Source of the DNA: Burkholderiales bacterium
GTDB lineage: Bacteria; Pseudomonadota; Gammaproteobacteria; Burkholderiales; UBA11063
Reading direction: 5' to 3'
Assembly (NCBI GenBank): GCA_026461645.1
Contig: JAPJMP010000065.1
Span: forward strand, 1-5,211
DNA length: 5,211 bases
Under the pieces are notes generated by a model that had not been told where the DNA came from, made no database searches, and saw nothing but the letters and a program-made list of their open reading frames with translations. The translations under genes were made by a program, and so were the position numbers. Numbering within the stretch: position 1 is the stretch's first letter; each line of letters opens with the position of its first letter. Shown here in pieces: positions 1-5,211 of this stretch.

Positions 1-25
1 AAGGATAAAATAATAGATGCTAAAG

Positions 26-55
26 TGGTACATTTTTACGCCGGGCAATTTGACA
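26..55 (+). repeat. IS21-type subterminal repeat, copy 1
   Basis: It begins TGGTACATTTTTA, passes through CCGGGC and ends TTTGACA. It matches copy 2 at 71-97 closely, with three extra bases in the middle. Start-to-start spacing is 45 bases. Probably an IstA binding repeat inside the element end (inference from family architecture). Confidence 0.7.
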
Positions 56-70
56 TTAATTAAAAAAAAA

Positions 71-97
71 TGGTACATTTTTATTTCGGGCTTGACA
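71..97 (+). repeat. IS21-type terminal repeat, copy 2, ending in TTGACA
   Basis: It begins TGGTACATTTTTA, passes through TCGGGC and ends in TTGACA, the presumed outer tip of the element. The tip is a perfect sigma-70 -35 hexamer facing outward. No fitting -10 box lies 16-18 bases downstream: a TATAAA at 106-111 is only 8 bases away. Confidence 0.65.
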
Positions 98-421
98 ATT
101 GAACATATAAATTGGGCAACTAATAAAACTTAATTGCGATATTACGTTAGTTCTATTGTAGGTACAGATGTAGCAAAAATAGCTAATGCAATAAGATCGC
201 ATTGGCAAATAGAAAACAATTTACATTGGATATTAGATGTTGTATTTAAAGAAGATAATTCTAGAGTTAGAGATAAAACTAGTGCTCAGAATTTATCATG
301 GATGCGAAAAATGGCTGCATATTTATTAAAGCAAGATAAAACTAAAGGTTCAATGAAAACTAAAATGATACGCAACTGTATCAAACCTGATAATATTATC
401 AATATGTTGAGAGCAGTTTAA
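98..421 (+). pseudogene. ISAs1-family transposase, C-terminal fragment with an in-frame stop
   Basis: The frame reads from 98 through a TAA at 131-133 and then stays open to the TAA at 419-421. The conserved C-terminal part of ISAs1 (DDE-type) transposases is easy to see: RYYVSSI, then AIRSHWQIENNLHWILDV, then a FKEDNSR segment and a final LLKQDKTK region. HWQIENNLHW is the family hallmark near the end of the catalytic core. Intact members are usually around 370 residues, so about 70% is missing, including the first catalytic acidic residues. A TTG at 134 could start a 95-residue product, but no convincing ribosome binding site precedes it and such a fragment could not transpose. Codons before the stop (residues ATNKT) also fit the family, so the stop is a mutation inside the old gene. 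Confidence 0.85.
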
Positions 422-422
422 T

Positions 423-436
423 ATGCGTTTACCCTG
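423..436 (+). repeat. ISAs1-type right terminal inverted repeat
   Basis: ATGCGTTTACCCTG directly follows the transposase stop. Its reverse complement, CAGGGTAAACGCAT, matches the general style of ISAs1-family ends, which start CAGGG and run into an AACGCAT/AGCGCAT-like stretch. The left copy is not in the window, so a target duplication cannot be tested here. Confidence 0.7.
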
Positions 437-505
437 GTATAAAATTAGTACGGTCATTAAGATGCGTTAGTAACTAATTTAATTTTTGCAAGAATAGCAA
501 ACTAA

Positions 506-745
506 TATGGTTATTGTCACAGTGAACTTAAATGTTTGTTTATATGGCATTATGAATACAAGAATGCAATACCACTTTGTTGTGCTAATTACTTACTCAG
601 CAAGAAAACTGATTTTGTAAATTTTAATGAATAACAAATTGAACAAGTACAAAATTTACTGAATAATCAGCCCATGAAATGTTTAAAATATAGAACGCCG
701 TTAGATGTTTTTAACGAGAATATGAGTTCAGAGTGTATAATTTAG
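506..745 (+). pseudogene. Decayed IS30-family transposase, C-terminal remnant
   Basis: In one frame the translation contains LLSKKTDFVNFNE, a TAA stop at 632-634, then QIEQVQNLLNNQPMKCLKY and RTPLDVF, ending at a TAG at 743-745. This is the typical C-terminus of IS30 transposases, of the pattern PKKTDF ... L(N/I)NRPRK.LGYKTP.EVF. The first stop sits where a Gln codon (CAA) is expected, so it looks like one C-to-T change. The segment before 590 is only weakly alignable and another stop lies at 503-505. The N-terminal DNA-binding part and most of the catalytic core are absent. This is a fossil with no expected function. The best-supported part is 602-721. Confidence 0.7.
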
Positions 746-815
746 TTATGATTCGCACTTCACGTGGAAATTTGCCCTAAAAATTGTTGCATCTTAATTG
801 AAAATGGGCGGAGTA
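746..815. other. Non-coding tail of the IS30 remnant, possible IS30 end
   Basis: No gene is seen. Position 755-777 (GCACTTCACGTGGAAATTTGCC and one more C, in two halves: GCACTTCACGT then GGAAATTTGCCC) lies just after the IS30 stop, where a right inverted repeat would be expected. A loosely similar string occurs at 789-809 (GCATCTTAATT then GAAAATGGGC). No left partner is visible upstream, so this is only a candidate. Confidence 0.3.
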
Positions 816-839
816 AGCAATAAAATAAATTTATTTGCT
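816..839. promoter_or_regulatory. A+T-rich imperfect dyad over the -35 region, possible operator
   Basis: A 24-base dyad has outer arms AGCAA (816-820) and TTGCT (835-839) and further pairing inside; 9 of 12 positions pair. A perfect 14-base palindrome AAATAAATTTATTT (823-836) lies within it, on a slightly different centre. It overlaps the -35 position of the promoter below, which is where a repressor would act. In DNA this A+T-rich such a pattern can arise by chance. Confidence 0.3.
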
Positions 840-859
840 GGTATTGTTTTTGATATAAT
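831..859 (+). promoter_or_regulatory. Extended -10 promoter for the exporter operon
   Basis: A consensus -10 TATAAT (854-859) is preceded by TGA (851-853), giving the extended -10 form TGnTATAAT. A weak -35 (TTATTT, 831-836) lies 17 bases upstream. Transcription would begin near 866, leaving a leader of about 70 bases before the ATG at 939. It is the best promoter in the 500-base gap before the operon and sits outside the recognisable IS remnants, so it probably belongs to the exporter genes. Confidence 0.6.
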
Positions 860-921
860 TTATTGGTTAAGTTACAGTTAATTATGCAATTATAAAAATA
901 TTGAATAACGCTTATTGACTG

Positions 922-930
922 AAGGAAGAG
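922..930 (+). promoter_or_regulatory. Ribosome binding site of the ABC-exporter gene
   Basis: AAGGAAGAG lies 8-10 bases before the ATG at 939. An in-frame TAA at 933-935 sits between this site and the ATG, so 939 is the first possible start in this frame and the choice is firm. Confidence 0.75.
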
Positions 931-938
931 TTTAATTT

Positions 939-2597
939 ATGAATCATTCGCTTAATATAAAACAAATATTACAACAAGCAATATACAAGGATAAAAAATT
1001 CTTTTTTTACATTGCAAGCTACGCCATTATAATAGCAATAATCAATCTATCAATGCCAATTTCAATACAACTATTGATAAATAGTATAGCTAATACAGCT
1101 TTAATTCAACCAATTTTAATAATTGGTGTTATTTTAACTTTTCTGCTAGGTTTTTCAGCGGTACTTAGTGTTATGCAAAAGCATTTGCTTGAAATTTATA
1201 AGCAAAACTCATTTGTTAGACTGTCATCAGAAATGTTTATTAAGTCTATTAATACTGAGTATGACGCATTAAGAAAGTATAGTGCTAGTGGTTTAAGTAG
1301 TTATTATTTTGACATTTTCAATATACAGCAATCTGCTTCAATTTTGGTGATGGAGGGGTTTATTTCCTTCCTGCAAATAATAATTTGTTTTACACTATCT
1401 AGTGTTTATCATCCATATTTTATGATAATGAACATAATTGCTTTGATTATAATTTGGTTGTCGTGGAAAATGTTTAAGAATAGAGCGATTGGGTTATACA
1501 TAAAACGGTCTGAATCAAAGTATAAAGTCTTTGGTTGGCTTAATGATGTCTTTACTTCAAACAGTTATTTTAAATCAAATATTACTAAAAATTATGCATT
1601 AGATAAAAGCTTTGATTTAATTAATGATTATATTAATTTGCGTAAGAATTGTTGGAGAATATCATTTACCCAATTAAGCATTTTAACTACTCTTTACGTA
1701 GCTTTGGCAATTTCATTATTTGTAATTGGTTCTATTTTAGTAATCAAGGGGCAGTTGAGCTTAGGGCAATTAATTGCCGCGGAGATTCTTTACAACGTGG
1801 CCTTATTTGGCTCCTCAAAACTCAGTAACTATTTTGATCTATATTATAGATTAGTTGCTTCTGCAGATGAATTAAATCATGTGTTTATCTTGCCTAATGA
1901 AAACAAACAAATATTCAAGAGACACCCAATAATAGATAATTCAGTTGAAGACATTTTAACTTTATCCAATCTGAAATATAGGGATTATGCCAATAATTTC
2001 TATTTGTTTGATTTTAGCATTAAGAAACAATCGAGTAACTTGATAATTAGTATTGATGAAGATCAGCAAAATGTATTGGTTGGACTAATAGGTAATATTA
2101 TTCTCCCAGATAGTGGTGGTATTAAATTTTGCAATTATCACTACACCGACTTCAATGCTCAAGAGTTAAGAGATAATTTATGGATTATAGACAGCCAAGA
2201 TATATTTTCTTGTACTATCTACGAATACCTGACGCATGGCTATAATAATGTTTCGGATACAGAAATCAATAATATTTTAGAACTAGTATCTTTAAAAAAT
2301 ATAATTTATAATTTACCATGTGCTCTGCAAACCAACCTAGTTGGCAGTCGTTTTCCATTACATAGTAATCATATTGTGCTATTAAAAATTGCTAGAGCAA
2401 TACTACATAAACCCAAGTTACTTATTATTACTGATGTGTTAAATATGATTCATTATGATATACAGATAAAAATTCTGAATTATATTAAGCAGCATACTAA
2501 AATTACTTTTGTTCATATCTCTTATATTGTGAGTCAAACACATATTAAATATGACAATACACTTGAACTTGATAGATCTTTTATAAAAGACAACTAA
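939..2597 (+). CDS. ABC exporter-like protein with a degenerate ATPase domain (type I-like export, inner membrane)
   Basis: 552 residues. The N-terminal half is a type 1 exporter membrane domain with six hydrophobic segments at about residues 21-40, 57-79, 135-155, 158-177, 245-265 and 272-292. Helix 1 starts at residue ~21, so there is no N-terminal C39 peptidase or peptidase-like domain. A nucleotide-binding-like domain spans about 335-545 and can be aligned by LPDSGG (389-394), FSCT (423-426, normally FSGT), KIARAIL (483-489) and the hydrophobic strand KPKLLII (491-497). The ATPase motifs are lost. There is no Gly or Lys at 364-381, where GxxGxGK(S/T) belongs; the signature LSGGQ is LHSNH (474-478); the Walker B Asp-Glu is Thr498-Asp499; and the H-switch position aligns with Ser528. 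The frame is otherwise intact. Overall style recalls peptidase-less exporter subunits paired with HlyD and TolC proteins in Bacteroidetes and proteobacteria (from memory, not a search). It probably forms the inner-membrane part of the export channel with the next two genes. Whether it hydrolyses ATP is doubtful. Confidence 0.85.
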   Translation: MNHSLNIKQILQQAIYKDKKFFFYIASYAIIIAIINLSMPISIQLLINSIANTALIQPILIIGVILTFLLGFSAVLSVMQKHLLEIYKQNSFVRLSSEMFIKSINTEYDALRKYSASGLSSYYFDIFNIQQSASILVMEGFISFLQIIICFTLSSVYHPYFMIMNIIALIIIWLSWKMFKNRAIGLYIKRSESKYKVFGWLNDVFTSNSYFKSNITKNYALDKSFDLINDYINLRKNCWRISFTQLSILTTLYVALAISLFVIGSILVIKGQLSLGQLIAAEILYNVALFGSSKLSNYFDLYYRLVASADELNHVFILPNENKQIFKRHPIIDNSVEDILTLSNLKYRDYANNFYLFDFSIKKQSSNLIISIDEDQQNVLVGLIGNIILPDSGGIKFCNYHYTDFNAQELRDNLWIIDSQDIFSCTIYEYLTHGYNNVSDTEINNILELVSLKNIIYNLPCALQTNLVGSRFPLHSNHIVLLKIARAILHKPKLLIITDVLNMIHYDIQIKILNYIKQHTKITFVHISYIVSQTHIKYDNTLELDRSFIKDN

Positions 2598-2598
2598 T

Positions 2599-3681
2599 AT
2601 GCCTAAAACTAAATATTCACAATTGCAGGATTCGAATGATTTAAGAAGGTTCTCAAATATTAAAGGTTTAGAGGTACCTAAAATATTTCCTCGACTAACA
2701 ACGCTGTTAATAATTCTTTTAATTTTTTTAATTGCTTGTATGTTTTTACCATGGATACAAACCTCTAGAGCAAGTGGAGCTATAACCACAATAAGGCCAC
2801 AAGATCGCTTACAAAAAATAGTTGCCCCAGTTAGTGGCCGTGTTGAAAGATGGTATGTTCAGGATGGTTCACAAGTAAAAAAAGGGGATAAGATTGTTGA
2901 AATTAATGATATTGATCCACAAAATATTGAACGGATTAATAATGAAATATTTGCAACAGGTGAGCGTGTTAATACAGCTATCATGGCAACAAGCTTAGCA
3001 TTAAAAAACTATAATCGCCAAAAAAATTTATTTGAAAATGGCTTAACATCTAGAAAAGAAATGGAGGCAGCCAATATAAATTATCAAAAGTCACTTGGAG
3101 AACAGAAATATTATGAAACTCTTCTTATTAAATCCAAAGCCATGATTCGCCGCCAGGATAATCAATTAATTACAGCCACACGTGATGGTTACATTACTGG
3201 TACTTTATCTAGTTCGGATTCGTTGATTGTTAAAGCTGGTGATTCGCTAGCCACATTTGTGCCCGACACTAAAGATACTGTGGTTGAATTGTATATTAAT
3301 GGTAATGATATTCCTTTAATTAAGATTGGGCAGCATGTTAGACTTATATTTGATGGTTGGCCATCTATACAGTTTAGTGGTTGGCCTTCAGTATCAATCG
3401 GCACATTTCCTGGTGTTATAAAATTTGTTGACTATACGGCAAACAGCAATGGATTATTTCGAGTATTGGTTGTACCAGATGCTCAATCAGGAATTGATTG
3501 GCCTAATAAGGTTTATTTACGTCTTGGAACAAAAACGGTTGGATACGTTCAAATGAATGAAGTTCGCTTAGGTTTTGAAATATGGCGACAATTAAACGGT
3601 TTCCCAATATCAATTAATAATAGCCAAAATAGCTTTAAAATGCATGGAACTAGTTCCGATCATCAGGATAGTCAAAAGTAA
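2599..3681 (+). CDS. HlyD-family periplasmic adaptor (membrane fusion protein)
   Basis: 360 residues, with a single N-terminal membrane anchor at about 33-51 after a short cytoplasmic tail. The first lipoyl half follows at about 70-104 (KIVAPVSGRV ... VKKGDKIVEI). Next comes an alpha-helical hairpin at about 107-186, shorter than in HlyD itself (about 480 residues). At its tip is the TolC-docking RLS pattern: Arg140, Leu144, Ser151 with the spacing RxxxLxxxxxxS. The second lipoyl half is at 191-221 (ITATRDGYITG) and a beta-barrel at about 226-320. A tandem GWPS (253-256 and 261-264) sits in the barrel, and the end carries EIWRQLNGFP, which I recall as typical of adaptors in this exporter subgroup. 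It bridges the ABC-like protein and the TolC-like protein across the periplasm. The ATG lies one base after the upstream stop with only a weak purine-rich site, so translation is probably coupled. Confidence 0.92.
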   Translation: MPKTKYSQLQDSNDLRRFSNIKGLEVPKIFPRLTTLLIILLIFLIACMFLPWIQTSRASGAITTIRPQDRLQKIVAPVSGRVERWYVQDGSQVKKGDKIVEINDIDPQNIERINNEIFATGERVNTAIMATSLALKNYNRQKNLFENGLTSRKEMEAANINYQKSLGEQKYYETLLIKSKAMIRRQDNQLITATRDGYITGTLSSSDSLIVKAGDSLATFVPDTKDTVVELYINGNDIPLIKIGQHVRLIFDGWPSIQFSGWPSVSIGTFPGVIKFVDYTANSNGLFRVLVVPDAQSGIDWPNKVYLRLGTKTVGYVQMNEVRLGFEIWRQLNGFPISINNSQNSFKMHGTSSDHQDSQK

Positions 3682-5093
3682 TGTATAAAAATATTTTATT
3701 GATGCTAATGATTTTTACTTGTGGTAAAAATGTTATTGCCCAAGATCTTTTTATTAGTAATTTGGACTCGAGCATAAATAAATGTTACCCCAAAATTCTA
3801 AACGCTTTTATACAACAAGAAATAAGACAAAGTGAAGTAACTAAGAACAAGGCTCCATTTGATACTCGTCTAAATAGCGATGTTACACAAAGAGATGGTA
3901 ATACATATGATACATCGTACCAAAAAATTGCTATCGAAAAAAGATTTTATGATTCTCCAATCACCGCTTATACTGGGTTCGACATTTCTAATGGATATAC
4001 GCCACAATATGATTCTTCGCAGATTACTTCATCTCAAGGGCGGGAGTTTGTTGGTCTTAAATTAAACCTTCTAAGTGGTTTTGCTATTGATAAAGAGAGA
4101 TTAGAACTATACAATTCAATATTAGACTCAGACAAAGCAAGATATGAGATAGAACTTTCTAAACTTCTGGTTAAAACAGATGCTATTAAAGCATATATGG
4201 CCTGGATTATTTCTGGCGCTGAATTAAAGGCCTATGAAAGATTATTGGTTATAGCTGAAAAACGGCAAAAAGCTTTAACAAAAAGATTTAAGCAAGGCGA
4301 TGTGTCTAAGATATCACTAACTGAAAATTATAACTATGTTCTAACGCGTAAAATTAAAGTAATGGCGGCAAAAGATTATTTTAATAAGACATCTTTAGAC
4401 CTATCGATGTTTTATCGAGATTCTAATTGTGAGATTGAAACTCCGAATGAGAATTTTTTACCAGATGAACTACCTAAGTATAAATCATTACCAAATCTGG
4501 ATGATACTGAGGAAATAAATGCAGCAATAAGGAATAGACCTGAATTTAAGGTGATTGAAACTCAATTGGAGCAAATTCGTAAAGAACAAGAATATGCAAA
4601 AACAGCATTGTTGCCAAAATTAGAAATTAATCTAAAGTATAATCAAAATAATTCACCAGCTGCCACAACTAATTACTTTTCAATTAATCAACAAGAGGCA
4701 GTGGTTACAGCTAATTTTTCTATGCCATTAGAACGAAGTTACGGTAAGGGTTTGTCTAGTGCAGCTTCACAAAAAATGACGAAACTATTGAATGAGCGTA
4801 AGTTCTTAGTGGACCAAGTTGCAACAAAAATAAAAGCGCTACATTATACTGTTAATAATACTGCAGAGCGTATTACCTTAGCAGAAAGTGAATATGCACT
4901 ATCAGAAAAATTGGTCATGGCAGAAAATCAAAAAATAAATAATGGCGATAGCAATTTCTTTATGTTAAATGCACGTGAAGAAAACATGACAAATTCGTAC
5001 TTATCCTATTTAACCGGTTTATATGAGAATTATAAAGCAGATATTGAGTATAACTTTTTGAATGGTAAAAATGTTAATTTAAATAATATGTAA
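3681..5093 (+). CDS. TolC-family outer-membrane factor
   Basis: 470 residues, a normal length for the family. The N-terminus is a signal peptide (short MYKN, hydrophobic ILLMLMIF) with likely cleavage after NVIA (residue 20). Two outer-membrane-efflux repeats are visible. The first contains ALTKRFKQGDVSKISLTE (198-215). The second contains RPEFKVIETQLEQIRKEQ (286-303), then AKTALLPKLEINLKY (306-320), and ends with NGDSNFFMLNAREE (421-434). These are the usual helix and strand landmarks of the TolC trimer. Two cysteines in the mature part (Cys35 and Cys250) could be a disulfide, which is a guess. The ATG overlaps the adaptor stop by one base (TAATG), a classic coupling arrangement. The gene supplies the outer-membrane channel for the exporter. 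No terminator hairpin is seen after its stop. Confidence 0.93.
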   Translation: MYKNILLMLMIFTCGKNVIAQDLFISNLDSSINKCYPKILNAFIQQEIRQSEVTKNKAPFDTRLNSDVTQRDGNTYDTSYQKIAIEKRFYDSPITAYTGFDISNGYTPQYDSSQITSSQGREFVGLKLNLLSGFAIDKERLELYNSILDSDKARYEIELSKLLVKTDAIKAYMAWIISGAELKAYERLLVIAEKRQKALTKRFKQGDVSKISLTENYNYVLTRKIKVMAAKDYFNKTSLDLSMFYRDSNCEIETPNENFLPDELPKYKSLPNLDDTEEINAAIRNRPEFKVIETQLEQIRKEQEYAKTALLPKLEINLKYNQNNSPAATTNYFSINQQEAVVTANFSMPLERSYGKGLSSAASQKMTKLLNERKFLVDQVATKIKALHYTVNNTAERITLAESEYALSEKLVMAENQKINNGDSNFFMLNAREENMTNSYLSYLTGLYENYKADIEYNFLNGKNVNLNNM

Positions 5094-5094
5094 G

Positions 5095-5123
5095 TTTTAT
5101 TCATTTAAAGCAAATGGTATAAT
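5095..5123 (+). promoter_or_regulatory. Extended -10 promoter candidate just outside the IS3-like end
   Basis: A consensus TATAAT (5118-5123) is preceded by TGG (5115-5117), and a weak -35 TTTTAT (5095-5100) lies 17 bases upstream. Transcription would start near 5130, within the left end of the probable insertion sequence, and would read into its first gene. It may be ordinary A+T-rich sequence. Confidence 0.4.
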
Positions 5124-5184
5124 GTGACCTGAAATTTGATCCACCGTCATAGAAGTAATTAAGGTAAAATTTTAATTATTTTAT

Positions 5185-5189
5185 GGAGA
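5185..5189 (+). promoter_or_regulatory. Ribosome binding site for the gene at the right edge
   Basis: GGAGA lies 6 bases before the ATG at 5196, a strong site at good spacing that supports the edge ORF as a real gene start. Confidence 0.6.
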
Positions 5190-5195
5190 ACGATT

Positions 5196-5211
5196 ATGGT
5201 TAAAAAAACAA
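5196..5211 (+). CDS. Start of a gene cut by the window edge, probably IS3-family orfA
   Basis: Only five codons (MVKKT) are present. Many IS3-family OrfA proteins begin with a short basic stretch of this kind before the helix-turn-helix, and the ATG sits at the expected distance from the probable left end at 5125. Nothing more can be seen of the product here. Confidence 0.45.

Larger units (their letters stand above)
1..97 (+). mobile_element. Right end of an IS21-family element (partial, body lies upstream)
   Basis: This stretch carries two copies of a subterminal repeat of the style TGGTACATTTTTA..CGGGC..TTGACA, and the second copy ends exactly in TTGACA at 92-97. IS21-family elements start with TGTCAA-like termini, so the opposite end reads TTGACA, and they carry multiple short repeats near both ends where the transposase IstA binds. 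Coding sequence that looks like an ISAs1 transposase begins immediately after 97, which supports 97 as the element boundary. The istA and istB genes would lie to the left, outside the window. The first bases (2-13) could be the last codons and stop of istB, but this is too short to support. The assignment rests on end architecture, not on a transposase. Confidence 0.6.
98..436 (+). mobile_element. Truncated ISAs1-family insertion sequence (3' remnant)
   Basis: The remnant consists of the last ~108 codons of an ISAs1-type transposase gene plus the right inverted repeat at 423-436. The left part is missing: the sequence switches to the IS21-like end at 97/98. The simplest reading is that the IS21-family element inserted into the ISAs1 element; the rest may lie on the far side of the IS21 element, outside the window. 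Confidence 0.7.
5125..5211 (+). mobile_element. Left end of a probable IS3-family insertion sequence (partial)
   Basis: The segment opens TGACCTGAAATTTGATCCAC, the style of IS3-family terminal repeats (TGA(A/C)CTG... followed by a CCACCG-like stretch). A start codon with a good ribosome binding site lies 71 bases inside, the usual distance for orfA in this family. The rest of the element is beyond the window, so the assignment is by end style and spacing only. Confidence 0.5.

Noticed and set aside
1..13. Possible last codons (RIK and stop) of istB
   Set aside because: Three codons plus a stop cannot identify a gene; the position is plausible but unsupported.
459..470. Second ATGCGTT string 38 bases after the ISAs1 end, as another truncated ISAs1 terminus
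   Set aside because: Only seven bases match and the CCCTG tip is missing, so chance is the better explanation.
2439..2789. Minus-strand ORF of 116 codons across the ABC and adaptor junction
   Set aside because: It lies antisense to two clearly real genes, has no recognisable domain, and is expected by chance given the low stop density opposite such genes.
3189..3404. Minus-strand ORF of 71 codons inside the adaptor gene
   Set aside because: Antisense shadow of the adaptor coding frame with no motif and no ribosome binding context.
3681..3743. Lipoprotein signal in the TolC-like protein (Cys14 after IFT)
   Set aside because: The residue before the cysteine is Thr rather than Gly, Ala or Ser, so the lipobox is poor, while NVIA followed by Gln-Asp gives a good ordinary signal peptidase site.
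3880..4065. Plus-strand ORF of 61 codons inside the outer-membrane gene
   Set aside because: Out-of-frame shadow within a confidently assigned gene.
5094..5124. Terminator after the operon
   Set aside because: No inverted repeat followed by a T-run is visible in the spacer; transcription may run into the adjacent element.
1..5211. CRISPR array, tRNA or rRNA genes
   Set aside because: No regularly spaced repeats and no tRNA-like or rRNA-like sequence were seen on either strand.

Overview
The window comes from a very A+T-rich Gram-negative bacterium. A TolC-type outer-membrane protein with a signal peptide shows a two-membrane envelope. The mix of insertion-sequence families (IS21, ISAs1, IS30 and probably IS3) and the protein styles fit a proteobacterium, perhaps a host-associated gammaproteobacterium with a repeat-rich, low-GC genome. 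The genus cannot be fixed from this sequence.

Layout. Positions 1-97 look like the right end of an IS21-family element: two copies of a subterminal repeat, the second ending in the terminal TTGACA. This end abuts the 3' remnant of an ISAs1-family transposase gene (98-421), whose own right inverted repeat follows at 423-436. A heavily decayed IS30-family transposase C-terminus with two in-frame stops lies at about 506-745. A non-coding stretch at 746-938 holds a possible IS30 end, an A+T-rich imperfect dyad, an extended -10 promoter and a leader of about 70 bases with a ribosome binding site.

Positions 939-5093 carry one tight operon of three intact genes: an ABC-exporter-like membrane protein (552 aa), a HlyD-type periplasmic adaptor (360 aa) and a TolC-type outer-membrane factor (470 aa). 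The genes are separated by 1 base and overlapped by 1 base, so translation is probably coupled. Together they look like a complete type I-like tripartite export channel from cytoplasm to outside. There is no N-terminal peptidase domain on the ABC protein and no recognisable cargo gene in the window.

The main surprise is the ABC protein. Its six membrane segments look normal and its nucleotide-binding domain keeps the general fold signals, but the Walker A P-loop, the LSGGQ signature, the Walker B Asp-Glu pair and the H-switch are all replaced. The reading frame is intact, so it looks like a maintained pseudo-ABC subunit rather than an obviously dead gene.

After the operon, 5094-5124 is a short spacer with a consensus extended -10 box, and at 5125 a probable IS3-family left end begins, with the first five codons of its orfA at the window edge. 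The exporter operon is therefore bracketed by mobile DNA on both sides.
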